This document shows, in pieces, positions 36,572 through 44,928 of a DNA stretch of 58,583 nucleotides. The stretch is from CAZNNH01 sp964574335. Lineage in GTDB: Bacteria > Acidobacteriota > Vicinamibacteria > Fen-336. Position 1 is the first letter of the stretch; every line of letters starts with the position of its first letter. Location of the stretch: positions 1 through 58,583 of the forward strand of contig CAZNNH010000020.1 in the NCBI GenBank assembly GCA_964574335.1, read 5' to 3'. A program made the translations under genes and the position numbers. The notes under the pieces are model-generated. The model did no database searches, had not been told where the DNA came from, and was given only the letters and a program-made list of their open reading frames with translations.

Positions 36572-37792
36572 CTAGTCGATCCCGCCCCCGCCCGCTCCCG
36601 AGCCGCCCTGCTTGCGGATGAACGCCGGCACGTCGATGTCCAGCCGGCCCCCGCCCGCCGCCGCTGCCTTGGGGTTGGGGGTCTTGCGGTAGAACTCGCC
36701 GGCCGGCGCCTGTGCCTCGCCGAACCCCGCGTTGGCCGCTGCCGGCCCCACGAAATTGGTCAGGTCGACGGGTGTGGGGGGCACCTTGCGGGCGTGCTTG
36801 GCGAAGCCGGTAGCGATCACCGTCACCTTCACCGCCCCGCCCATGCTCTCGTCGGTGACGATGCCGTAGATCACGTTGGCTTCGGGGTCGGCGACCTTGG
36901 TGACCAGGGCGGTGGCCTCGGCGGCCTCGGCCAGCGAAAGGTCGGAGCCGCCGGTGATGTTGACGATCACGCCGCGCGCCCCTTCGATCGAGCTGTCCTC
37001 GAGCAGCGGGTTGGAGACCGCCCGCTGCGCCGCCTCCAGCGCCCGGTTGTCTCCTTCGCCGATGCCAGTGCCCATCACCGCCGGCCCCATCCCCTTCATC
37101 ACCGCCCGCACGTCGGCGAAGTCGAGGTTGATCTGGCCGGGGGTGGTGATGATGTCGCTGATCCCCTGGACCGCCTGGAGCAGGACGTCGTCGGCGACCC
37201 GGAAGGCCTCGGAGACCGGGGTGTTGCGGGCCACCGTCTGGAGCAGCCGGTCGTTGGGGATGGCGATCACCGAGTCGACGCACTCGCGGAGCTGGGCCAG
37301 GCCGTCGAGGGCCTGGTTCATCCGCCGCTTCCCCTCCAGGCTGAAGGGGAGCGTCACCACCGCCACCGTGAGCACGTTGCCGCTCTCGCCGCCGAGCTGG
37401 CCGGCGATCGAGGCCACCACCGGGGCGGCGCCGGTGCCGGTGCCGCCGCCGAGACCGGTGGTCACGAAGATCATGTCGGCCCCCTCGAGGGCGTCGCAGA
37501 TCTTCTCGGTGTCCTCCACCGCCGCCTGCCGGCCAACGTCCGGGTTGGCGCCGGCCCCGAGACCCTTGGTCAGCTTGGCCCCGATCTGTAGCTTGTTCGG
37601 AGCCCGGTTGGAGCGCAGGGCCTGCAGATCGGTGTTGACCGCGATGAACTCCACCCCTTGCAGGCCGGACGCGATCATGCGTGAGACGGCGTTGCCTCCG
37701 CCGCCCCCCACGCCGACGACCTTGATCCGGGCCCCACGCGCCTCTTCGTCGGCGAAGGTGATGCGGCCCGGCGCGTCGTTCTGGTTCGTCAT
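36572..37792 (-). CDS. ftsZ: cell division GTPase FtsZ
   Basis: A 406-residue tubulin homologue. The GTP-binding signature GGGTGTG is at 115-121, preceded by VVGVGGGGGNAV. The T7 synergy loop has NLDFADVR with the catalytic aspartates. A flexible linker leads to the conserved C-terminal peptide LDIDVPAFIRKQ that binds FtsA and other anchors, then a Gly-rich end. AAGGAG lies seven bases before the ATG. It forms the Z ring and is the last clear dcw gene here. Confidence 0.96.
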   Translation of the reverse strand: MTNQNDAPGRITFADEEARGARIKVVGVGGGGGNAVSRMIASGLQGVEFIAVNTDLQALRSNRAPNKLQIGAKLTKGLGAGANPDVGRQAAVEDTEKICDALEGADMIFVTTGLGGGTGTGAAPVVASIAGQLGGESGNVLTVAVVTLPFSLEGKRRMNQALDGLAQLRECVDSVIAIPNDRLLQTVARNTPVSEAFRVADDVLLQAVQGISDIITTPGQINLDFADVRAVMKGMGPAVMGTGIGEGDNRALEAAQRAVSNPLLEDSSIEGARGVIVNITGGSDLSLAEAAEATALVTKVADPEANVIYGIVTDESMGGAVKVTVIATGFAKHARKVPPTPVDLTNFVGPAAANAGFGEAQAPAGEFYRKTPNPKAAAAGGGRLDIDVPAFIRKQGGSGAGGGGID

Positions 37793-37805
37793 CGAGACTC
37801 CTTTG

Positions 37806-38009
37806 TCAGATCCCTTCCGGGCATCCGGTCAAGAACCCGCAGCGCAGACAGATCCGCTTGCGCTGACCGGCGATCACCGCCGACCCGCACATCTCGCAGC
37901 GCGGCAGGCCGACCGGGCGGACCAGCCGGCCCGGGGCCGCCACCTGGGCCCGCGGCGGGCGTGCCAGCGGGAGCTGCGCGAAGAGAGGTCCTTCCTTCTT
38001 CACATGCAT
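37806..38009 (-). CDS. small zinc-ribbon protein between ftsA and ftsZ
   Basis: A 67-residue basic protein. The N-terminal half is Pro/Arg-rich, and the C-terminal half has CEMCGSAVIAGQRKRICLRC, a CxxC...CxxC zinc ribbon, followed by GFLTGC. GGAGG lies eight bases before the ATG at 38009, which is why I prefer it to the ATG at 38030. It ends 13 bases before ftsZ and starts 54 bases after ftsA, so it belongs to the operon. I know of no named division gene in this position; a regulator or RNA/DNA-binding helper is conceivable. Confidence 0.7.
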   Translation of the reverse strand: MHVKKEGPLFAQLPLARPPRAQVAAPGRLVRPVGLPRCEMCGSAVIAGQRKRICLRCGFLTGCPEGI

Positions 38010-38063
38010 CGTGCCTTCCTCCCGAACCATCCGGTTCGAACGCCAAAAGGTGAGCCATCAGCA

Positions 38064-39311
38064 TCAGAAGAAATCCGAAAGCCAGCCCTTGAGCCGCTCG
38101 GTGACCTTGCCGAAGGTCCCTGTCGAAAGCTGCCGCGAGTAGACCAGCCCGCGGCCCATGCGGTTCCGATAGCCCCACAGCACCAGCCCCACCGCCGTGG
38201 AGTAGACCGGGCTGGCCACCACGTCGACCAGCCCGCCGATCCCGGCCGGCGTGCCCCGCCTGACCGGCATGTCGAAGATCTGCTCGGCGATCTCCGGCAT
38301 CCCCTCCAGGATCCCGCCGCCGCCGGTCAGCACCACCCCGCTGTTGAGGGACCGGTCGAAGCCGGCGCGCCGGATCTCGGTGAGGATCATCTGGCAAACC
38401 TCTTCGGCGCGGGCCTGGATCACGTCGCCGAGCACCTGGCGGGCCATGATCCGGGGCTTGCGCCCCCCCACGCTGGGCACCTCGATGGAGTCTTCCTCGG
38501 GGACCATCGAGGTCATCGCGCAGCCGTGCTTCTTCTTGATCTTCTCGGCCTCGTTGACCGGCGTGCGCAGCGCCACCGCGACGTCGTTGGTGAAGTGCTC
38601 GCCCCCCACCTGGAGCACGGCGGTGTGCCACAGCGACCCCTTCTCGAAGATCGCCAGGTCGGTGGTGCCACCGCCGATGTCGACCAGCCCGACCCCAAGC
38701 TCCTTCTCGTCCGGCGAGACGCAGGCCTCGGCCGCCGCGAGCTGGGTGAGGACGGTGTCGATCACCTCCAGCCCGGCGCGGTTGACGCAGGTCACCGTGT
38801 TCTGGGCCGCGGTCGACGAGCAGGTGACCACGTGCACGTTGACCTCGAGCCGGGTGCCGGTCATCCCGGTGGGGTCGCCGATCCCGTCCTGGTCGTCGAC
38901 CACGAACTCCTGCGGCAGCACGTGCAGGATCTCCCGGTCGAGGGGGATCGAGACGGCCTTGGCGGCGTCGATGGCGCGGTGCACGTCGCCCCGCTCGATC
39001 ACGCGGTTCTTGTTCGAGACCGCGATCACGCCGCGGGAGTTGAAGCCGCGGATGTGAGTGCCGGCGATCCCGACGTAGGCGGCGCCGATCTCGACCCCGG
39101 CCATCAGCTCCGCCTCCTCCACCACCCGCTTGATCGACTCGACGGTGGCCTCGAGGTTGATCACCACCCCCTTGCGAAGGCCCTTGGACTCGGCCTGTCC
39201 GATGCCGATCACGTCCAGGCGCCCCTCTTCGGTGATCTCGGCCACGATCGCGCAGATCTTGTGGGTCCCGATGTCGAGCCCGACGATGTACCGGTCTTTC
39301 TTCTTGGCCAG
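38064..39311 (-). CDS. ftsA: cell division protein FtsA, apparent CTG start
   Basis: A 415-residue actin-like protein that anchors FtsZ to the membrane. The phosphate-1 loop VGLDIGTHKICAIV lies at the very N-terminus. VGLVDIGGGTTDLAIF is phosphate 2 and SGVVLTGGGGILEGM the adenosine loop. The C-terminal amphipathic helix KVTERLKGWLSDFF is the membrane-targeting sequence. The first ATG/GTG/TTG in frame (GTG, 39245) would cut off phosphate 1. The only fitting start is a CTG at 39311, with GGGGGAGG about five bases upstream and 3 bases after the ftsQ stop TAG. Confidence 0.9.
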   Translation of the reverse strand: MAKKKDRYIVGLDIGTHKICAIVAEITEEGRLDVIGIGQAESKGLRKGVVINLEATVESIKRVVEEAELMAGVEIGAAYVGIAGTHIRGFNSRGVIAVSNKNRVIERGDVHRAIDAAKAVSIPLDREILHVLPQEFVVDDQDGIGDPTGMTGTRLEVNVHVVTCSSTAAQNTVTCVNRAGLEVIDTVLTQLAAAEACVSPDEKELGVGLVDIGGGTTDLAIFEKGSLWHTAVLQVGGEHFTNDVAVALRTPVNEAEKIKKKHGCAMTSMVPEEDSIEVPSVGGRKPRIMARQVLGDVIQARAEEVCQMILTEIRRAGFDRSLNSGVVLTGGGGILEGMPEIAEQIFDMPVRRGTPAGIGGLVDVVASPVYSTAVGLVLWGYRNRMGRGLVYSRQLSTGTFGKVTERLKGWLSDFF

Positions 39312-39313
39312 TG

Positions 39314-40273
39314 CTACCTCCCCCCGCGCCCGCCGGACGCTGGGTTCGTTTGGCTCGACGGCGCCGGGGAGGACCCCGGCGTCACCGGCGCTTGCTCAAC
39401 CGGGGCCGCCGCCGCGGTGCGAGTCGTCGCGGTCGGCGGTCGTTTGGCGTAGATGCGATCGCGGAAACGCAGGTCGAAGTACTCGGCGTCTGGGCACCGC
39501 TCCGCCAGCTCGCGGCGCAGTGCCAGGAAGGTGGTGAAGCGGTCCCGGTACGGCGGCGCACCCAGCCGCACGATCTCGCCCGGCCCGCGCAGCACCAGGC
39601 GCAGCTCGCCCGAGTCCTCGACCAGGACCTCGGAGACCTCGGCGCCCAGCTCGCCGAGGTCTGCCAGCAGGGTTCCGGCGCGACGGGCCCGATCGCGTCG
39701 AGCCTCGCCGTCGATGCCGGTGAGGCCGCGCACGATGGGCAGGTCGAAGCCGGCGGTGCGGGGGCCGTAGATGTCGATCAGCGTCCCCTCCTCGTCCATC
39801 AGGTAGAGCTGCTCCAGCTCGGCCAGCGCCAGCGGGACCCGCTCGCGGATCTCCACCGTCAGGGCGTCGGGAAGGGCGCGGGTCACTACCGCGTCGGCCA
39901 CCCAGGGGCTGGCGCGAAGGCGCCTCTTCAGCTCGTCGATGTCGACCTCCAGGATGTTGGCGCCCAGCGCCGGCTCCAGGAGCTGCCGCACCTCGCCCTC
40001 GGAGAGGAAGTGGCTCCCCCGCACGTCGATGCGTCCCACCCGGAGCTGCTCGCTGGCCATCACCTTGGAGTAGCCGCTCCAGGCCAGCAGCAGCCCCACC
40101 AGCAAGCCTCCGGCGATCTGCAGCGCCACCACCATCCGTGCGGTCAGCCCGCGCCGCGTGCGTCGGGCGCGGGCTCGGGTGCGGGAGCGGAGGAACGGCG
40201 GCTCCTCCTCGTGCCGAAGCGGCAGGTCCACGAGCGGGGCGCGGGGCGGCTTGGGCCGCTCGAACGGGCTCAT
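39314..40273 (-). CDS. ftsQ: divisome protein FtsQ
   Basis: A 319-residue bitopic protein: basic cytoplasmic start (about 1-45), membrane helix (MVVALQIAGGLLVGLLLAW), then the POTRA domain beginning LRVGRIDVRGSHFLSEGEVR and the FtsQ beta domain with PDALTVEIRERVPLA. A Ala/Pro/Ser-rich tail ends the protein. It scaffolds FtsL, FtsB-like and FtsW/I proteins. Start by ATGA overlap with murB. Confidence 0.92.
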   Translation of the reverse strand: MSPFERPKPPRAPLVDLPLRHEEEPPFLRSRTRARARRTRRGLTARMVVALQIAGGLLVGLLLAWSGYSKVMASEQLRVGRIDVRGSHFLSEGEVRQLLEPALGANILEVDIDELKRRLRASPWVADAVVTRALPDALTVEIRERVPLALAELEQLYLMDEEGTLIDIYGPRTAGFDLPIVRGLTGIDGEARRDRARRAGTLLADLGELGAEVSEVLVEDSGELRLVLRGPGEIVRLGAPPYRDRFTTFLALRRELAERCPDAEYFDLRFRDRIYAKRPPTATTRTAAAAPVEQAPVTPGSSPAPSSQTNPASGGRGGR

Positions 40274-41166
40274 CTCGCCCCCCACACCTTGACCTCCAGC
40301 TCTAGCTCCACACCGAGCTCGCGGAGTACCCGCTCCCGCACCTCGTCGATCAGGCCCAGCACATCGGCGGCGCTGGCGTTCTCCTCGTTCATCACGAAGT
40401 TGGCGTGGCGCGGGCTGACCACCGCGCCGCCCCGGCGCAGTCCCTTGAGCCCCAGCTCGTCGATCAGCCGGCCAGCCGGCGCCCGCTCCGGGTTCTTGAA
40501 GACGCAGCCGGCGTTGCGGCCCACCGGCTGGCTCTGAGTGCGGGCCTTCTGCAGCTCCCGGATCTCCCGCCCCAGCTCGTCGGGGTCGCCGGGCACGAGC
40601 CGCAGCCGAGTCGAGACCACCGCTGCCCCCTCGGGGATCGAGGAGCCGCGATAGTGGAAGCGCCAGCCCTCGGGCGGCGTGGTCTCCTCGCCGTCCGCGT
40701 CGAGGACCAGGATCTCGTCCAGCACGTCGCTGATCGAGAAGCCGTAGGCGCCGGCGTTCATCACCGCCGCGCCCCCCACCGAGCCCGGGATCCCGGCCGC
40801 GCTCTCCATCCCCCGCCAGCCGGCCCGGCAGCTTTGCACCACGGTCCGGATCAGGTTGGCGCCGGCCTCGGCGGCGAGGCGACCGTCGTCGCCGATCTCG
40901 AGCCCGCGCAGCTCGCGGGTGCTCACCACCAGCTCGTCCAGCCCCTCGTCGACGACCACCAGGTTGGAGCCGGCCCCCAGCACGCGGTGCGGCACGTCCA
41001 GCTCGGAACGCAGGCGCAGGCAAGCCTGGAGCTCCTCCGTGCCGCGGGGGAAAGCCATCACCGCAGCCGGGCCTCCCACGCCCATGGAGGTGTGCCGGGC
41101 AAACGGCTCCCGCTCGCGATACGGCACGCCGAGCTCGGTCAGGGCGGCCATCACCTTCGGGTCCAT
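40270..41166 (-). CDS. murB: UDP-N-acetylenolpyruvoylglucosamine reductase MurB
   Basis: A 298-residue FAD enzyme that reduces UDP-GlcNAc-enolpyruvate to UDP-MurNAc. Motifs are TSMGVGGPAAVM, GAGSNLVVVDEG, AAGIPGSVGGAAVMNAGAYG (FAD binding, with catalytic region) and GRNAGCVFKNP, with the catalytic serine equivalent in the following block. It lacks the extra loop of E. coli type I, so it is a type II MurB. It overlaps murC by 16 bases. Confidence 0.94.
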   Translation of the reverse strand: MDPKVMAALTELGVPYREREPFARHTSMGVGGPAAVMAFPRGTEELQACLRLRSELDVPHRVLGAGSNLVVVDEGLDELVVSTRELRGLEIGDDGRLAAEAGANLIRTVVQSCRAGWRGMESAAGIPGSVGGAAVMNAGAYGFSISDVLDEILVLDADGEETTPPEGWRFHYRGSSIPEGAAVVSTRLRLVPGDPDELGREIRELQKARTQSQPVGRNAGCVFKNPERAPAGRLIDELGLKGLRRGGAVVSPRHANFVMNEENASAADVLGLIDEVRERVLRELGVELELEVKVWGAR

Positions 41167-42545
41167 GGCCGGCCTTCCGGGGGACACGAGAGCAGCGCCT
41201 CGCCGGCGGTGGCGACGTTGCCGGCGCCCAGCGTCAGCACCACGTCGCCCTCCCGCGCCTCCGCGATCAGCCGCTCGGTGGCCTGCTCCAGGCTCCCGGC
41301 GTAGGCGACGGCACGGTGGCCCCGCTCGGCGATCGCCGCCGCCAGGGCCTCGGCAGTGACGCCCGGGTAGGGCGCCTCGCCGGCCGGGTAGATGTCGGTC
41401 AGCAGCACCACGTCGGCCACGAAGAAGGCGGCACAGAACTCGTCCCACAGCAGCCGGGTGCGCGTGTAGCGGTGGGGCTGGAACAGGACCAGCGTGCGCC
41501 GCCCGCCGGCTCGGCCGCGCAGCGTGGCGAGGGTCTCCTGGATCTCCGTGGGGTGGTGGCCGTAGTCGTCGATCACCGTCACCCCGGCAGCCTCACCGCG
41601 AAGCTGGAAGCGCCGATTGACGCCGCGGAAGGTCTCGAGGGCCTCCTGGATCTTCTCGAAGCCCACCCCCAGCTCCAGCCCGACCGCCACCGCTCCCAGC
41701 GAGTTGACGACGTTGTGGCGCCCAGGTACCGAAAGCTTCACCCTCCCCAGCTCCCGTCCGTCGTGGACCACCGTGTAGGCGGCTTCCCCGGGTCCGAGCG
41801 CGACCGTGCGCGCCGAGACATGGGCCTGCGGCGAGACGCCGTAGGTGACCGCGCGGCGCTCGAGCTGGGGCAGGATCGCCTGGGTCGGCGGGTCGTCGAG
41901 GCAGAGCACGCCGGCCCCGTAGAACGGCACCTTGTTGACAAAGCCGACGAACGCCCGTTGGACGTCGGCGAGGTCCTGGTAGGTGTCGAGGTGCTCGCGG
42001 TCGATGTTGGTGACCACCGCCAGGGTGGGGGTGAGCTTCAGGAACGAGCGGTCCGACTCGTCCGCCTCCGCCACCACGAACTCGCCCTGGCCGACCCGGA
42101 CGCCGGAGCCGAGGTGCTGCAGGATCCCGCCCACGATCACGGTGGGGTCGAGGCCACCGCGGTCCAGGACGTGGGCCACCATCGAGGTGGTGGTGGTCTT
42201 GCCGTGGCTGCCGGCCACCGCCACCCCGTACTTGATCCGCATCAGCTCGGCCAGCATCTCGGCGCGCGGGATGGTCGGGATGTTGCGCCGGCGAGCCTCC
42301 AGGACCTCCGGGTTGTCCGCCCGCACCGCGGTCGAGGTCACCACCACGTGGGCCGCCTCGAGGTGCTCGGCGGCGTGCCCCTCGCTGATGCGCGCCCCGA
42401 GCGATGCCAGCCGCCGGGTCACCGGCGACGGCTTGAGGTCCGAGCCGGACACCTGGTAGCCGAGGCTCAGCAGCACCTCGGCGATCCCGCTCATCCCCGA
42501 GCCGCCGATCCCCACGAAGTGGACGTGCTGGATCTTCCTAAACAC
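41151..42545 (-). CDS. murC: UDP-MurNAc:L-alanine ligase MurC
   Basis: A 464-residue Mur ligase. The N-terminal dinucleotide-like fold begins HFVGIGGSGMSGIAEVL, the ATP loop is GSHGKTTTT, and VIDDYGHHPTEI and FQPHRYTRT are the other family signatures. It adds L-Ala to UDP-MurNAc. The GTG at 42545 has GAGAGGA four bases upstream. A longer in-frame extension to 42605 is encoded purely by the upstream repeat array and is not used. The murG stop codon lies inside the first codons (GTGTTTAG), a tight coupling. Confidence 0.94.
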   Translation of the reverse strand: MFRKIQHVHFVGIGGSGMSGIAEVLLSLGYQVSGSDLKPSPVTRRLASLGARISEGHAAEHLEAAHVVVTSTAVRADNPEVLEARRRNIPTIPRAEMLAELMRIKYGVAVAGSHGKTTTTSMVAHVLDRGGLDPTVIVGGILQHLGSGVRVGQGEFVVAEADESDRSFLKLTPTLAVVTNIDREHLDTYQDLADVQRAFVGFVNKVPFYGAGVLCLDDPPTQAILPQLERRAVTYGVSPQAHVSARTVALGPGEAAYTVVHDGRELGRVKLSVPGRHNVVNSLGAVAVGLELGVGFEKIQEALETFRGVNRRFQLRGEAAGVTVIDDYGHHPTEIQETLATLRGRAGGRRTLVLFQPHRYTRTRLLWDEFCAAFFVADVVLLTDIYPAGEAPYPGVTAEALAAAIAERGHRAVAYAGSLEQATERLIAEAREGDVVLTLGAGNVATAGEALLSCPPEGRPWTRR

Positions 42546-43827
42546 GGTGTCCTCTCGGGGGACACGATCCGGATTTCCCGTCACAGCCGCTCGAAATCCG
42601 GTCATGTCCCCCAGGGGCGGTCGAGTCCTCGTATCGGCTGTCGGCAGTACCTCCCGATCCGGTCATGTCCCCCGGGGTGGTGGAGGCCTCGCGTCGGCTG
42701 TCGGCAGTGTCTCCCGATCCGGATTTCCCGTCACAGCCGTTCGAAATCCGGTCATTTCCCCCGGGTCGGCCTTCCAGCAGGTCCGCGACGCGGGCGGCGG
42801 CGTCGGGGCGGGCCATCCTGCGCGCCGCCCGGCCCATCTCGGTCAGCCGCTCGGGCTGGCACAGGAGGCTGTCGATGGCGGCGGCCAGCGCCTCGCCGGA
42901 GAGGATCGTCTCGTCGATGACCTGCGCCGCCCCCGCATCCTGCATGGCGCGCGCGTTTGTCCGCTGGTGATCGTCGGCGGCCTGGGCGAACGGGACCAGG
43001 ATGGCGGCCCGGCCCGCCGCCTGGAGCTCGGCGCAGGTGGTGGCGCCACTGCGCGAGAGGACCAGGTCGGCGTCGCCGAAGCGGTCGACCATGTCGTCGA
43101 GGAACGGCACCACCTCGGCCTGCCGTCCGGCCGCCCGGTAAGCCGCCTCGACCTCGGCGTGGGCCCTGGGCCCGGTCTGGTGGACGACGTGCAGGCGCTC
43201 CTTTCCCGGCAGGGCGGGAAGCGCGGCCACCAGGGCCTGGTTGAGCACCCGCGAGCCCTGGCTGCCGCCGAAGGCCAGCAGGCGGAACGGTGGCTGGTGA
43301 CGCCGCTCGGGCAGCCCCGCAAAGCCGCCGCGCACCGGGTTGCCGGTCAGGACCCCCTTGGCCCCGAAGGCGCGCTGGGCCTCCGGGTAGGCACAGGCCG
43401 CGTGGCGGACGAAGGGCCGCAGCACGCGGTTGGTGAAGCCGGGGCGGGCGTTCGGCTCGAGGATCACCGTGCGCACCCGCAGAAGCGCCGCGACCAGGGT
43501 GACCGGCCCACCGGCGTATCCGCCGACGCCGAGCACCGCCACTGGCCGGAGCCGTCGCACCAGCCGGGCCGCCTGCAGGAGCGCCCGGGGCAGGGCCAGC
43601 AGGCCGCGGAGCATCGGCCCGACGCCGACCCGGTTGAGGGGGAGGATCGGGAGCAGCTCCAGGGGGTAGCCGGCCTGCGGCACCAGGCGCGACTCGAGCC
43701 CCCGCGCCGTGCCCACGAAGACCACCTGCCGCGTCGGGATCCGGTGGCGCAGCTCGGCGGCGACGGCGATGCCGGGGAACAGGTGGCCACCGGTGCCGCC
43801 GGCCGCGATGATGAGGGTCTCGCCCAT
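42538..43827 (-). CDS. murG: lipid II synthase MurG with a repeat-encoded C-terminal tail
   Basis: A 429-residue glycosyltransferase. Residues 1-355 are a normal MurG: IIAAGGTGGHLFPGIAVA, GVGGYAGGPVTL, LAFGGSQGSRVLN and LVLSRSGATTCAEL with PFAQAADDHQRTNA. It transfers GlcNAc from UDP-GlcNAc to lipid I at the inner membrane. Residues 356-429 are unlike any MurG. They contain DRIS-N/S-GCDGKSGS twice and TADSR-R/Y-E-x-ST twice and are encoded by the repeat array at 42557-42764. The array is in frame, so the stop still falls inside the murC start. The tail is probably disordered. Confidence 0.93.
   Translation of the reverse strand: MGETLIIAAGGTGGHLFPGIAVAAELRHRIPTRQVVFVGTARGLESRLVPQAGYPLELLPILPLNRVGVGPMLRGLLALPRALLQAARLVRRLRPVAVLGVGGYAGGPVTLVAALLRVRTVILEPNARPGFTNRVLRPFVRHAACAYPEAQRAFGAKGVLTGNPVRGGFAGLPERRHQPPFRLLAFGGSQGSRVLNQALVAALPALPGKERLHVVHQTGPRAHAEVEAAYRAAGRQAEVVPFLDDMVDRFGDADLVLSRSGATTCAELQAAGRAAILVPFAQAADDHQRTNARAMQDAGAAQVIDETILSGEALAAAIDSLLCQPERLTEMGRAARRMARPDAAARVADLLEGRPGGNDRISNGCDGKSGSGDTADSRREASTTPGDMTGSGGTADSRYEDSTAPGGHDRISSGCDGKSGSCPPRGHRV
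42557..42764. repeat. REPIN-like repeat array inside the murG 3' end
   Basis: An inverted pair is formed by GGGGGACACGATCCGGATTT (from 42557) and GAAATCCGGTCATGTCCCCC (42593-42612), differing by one wobble and one base insertion. A second, more diverged pair lies at about 42711-42762. Between them two 60-bp units (about 42598-42657 and 42658-42718) each start CCGGTCATGTCCCCC and share TCGGCTGTCGGCAGT. Unit lengths are multiples of three and no stop falls in the murG frame. The core matches the array at 31974-32341. Confidence 0.88.
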
Positions 43828-44928
43828 TCAGTCCGCATGCTGAGAGACGTTGAGGATCAGGCCCACCGCCACCAGGGTGAAGAGTAGCGAGGAGCCGCCG
43901 GCGCTGAGGAACGGCAACGGGATCCCCTTGGTGGGCAGCAGCCCCAGCACCACGCTCAGGTTGATGAAGGCCTGCAGCACGATGGCCAGGGTCAGGCCGG
44001 AGGCCAGGTAGGCGCCGAACGGGTCGGGCGCCAGCCATGCGGCCCGCAGCCCGCGCCACAGGAAGACCACGAAAGCCAGCACCACGGCGGCGGTCCCGAG
44101 CAGGCCCAGCTCCTCGCCGATCACCGCGTAGATGAAGTCGCTGAACGGGTAGGGGAGGTAGAAGAGCTTCTGGCGGCCCTCCATCAGCCCCACCCCGGAG
44201 AAGCCGCCGGTGCCCAGCGCGATCAAGCTCTGGATGAGCTGGTAGCCGGAGCCCTGGGCGTCCGACCAGGGGTTCAGGAACGCCTCGATACGGTCGCGGC
44301 GGTAGGCGGCCACCACCACCGCCTGATAGAGCGCGAAGCCCGCGGGCAACGCCAGGAGCGCGAAGTAGCGCAGGCGGACGCCGCCCAGGAAGAGCATCAC
44401 GCAGCCCAGCATGACCAGCGTGGCGGCGGTCCCCAGGTCGGGCTGGATAAAGATCAGGAACGCGAACCAGCCGAGCAGCAGCAGCACCGGGAAGAGCGAG
44501 AGCAGGAACTCGTTGACCGCCGGCCCCCGCCGGTCCAGGTGATAGGCCAGGAACAGGATGATGGCGAGCTTGGCCAGCTCGGCGGGCTGGAAGGACAAGG
44601 AACCGATCCGGATCCACCGGTTGACGTCGTTCACCGACGGCAGGAAAAGGACCAGGATCAGCAACAGGGTGGCGGCGATCACCACCGAGTAGACGACCAC
44701 CGGCTGGCGCAGCTTGCGGTAGTCGATGCGCATCATCCAGACCATGGCCCCCAGGCCGAGCACGGCCCAGATCACCTGCCGGGTGAAGAAGTGGTAGGCG
44801 TTGCCATGTTGCTCCTGGGCCAGGGTGGACGAGGCGCTCCACACCATGACCAGGCCGAAGCCGAGCAGGGCCACGGTGATGGCCGCGAGCGACGTGTCGG
44901 AGCTGAGCTTCTTGGCCAGGGTCTTCAG
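43828..44928 (-). CDS. ftsW: septal peptidoglycan polymerase FtsW, apparent CTG start
   Basis: A 366-residue SEDS glycosyltransferase with about ten membrane helices. The first is SLAAITVALLGFGLVMVWSA, then NRWIRIGSLSFQPAELAKLA, the QPDLGTAATL loop and the GEELGLLGT loop with the conserved acidic residue, ending GIPLPFLSAGGSSLL. It polymerises lipid II with FtsI. No ATG, GTG or TTG is available before the first helix. I use the CTG at 44928, which overlaps the murD TGA (CTGA) and follows GGAGG. A second CTG at 44919 has better SD spacing (11 bases) and reads CTGGCCAAGAAG, just like ftsA. Confidence 0.92.
   Translation of the reverse strand: MKTLAKKLSSDTSLAAITVALLGFGLVMVWSASSTLAQEQHGNAYHFFTRQVIWAVLGLGAMVWMMRIDYRKLRQPVVVYSVVIAATLLLILVLFLPSVNDVNRWIRIGSLSFQPAELAKLAIILFLAYHLDRRGPAVNEFLLSLFPVLLLLGWFAFLIFIQPDLGTAATLVMLGCVMLFLGGVRLRYFALLALPAGFALYQAVVVAAYRRDRIEAFLNPWSDAQGSGYQLIQSLIALGTGGFSGVGLMEGRQKLFYLPYPFSDFIYAVIGEELGLLGTAAVVLAFVVFLWRGLRAAWLAPDPFGAYLASGLTLAIVLQAFINLSVVLGLLPTKGIPLPFLSAGGSSLLFTLVAVGLILNVSQHAD

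Noticed and set aside
39245..39301. FtsA starting at GTG 39245
   Set aside because: It would remove the phosphate-1 nucleotide-binding loop needed for function.
42546..42605. N-terminal extension of MurC to an upstream ATG
   Set aside because: The 20 extra residues are pure repeat sequence; the GTG at 42545 has a good ribosome binding site and matches family starts.
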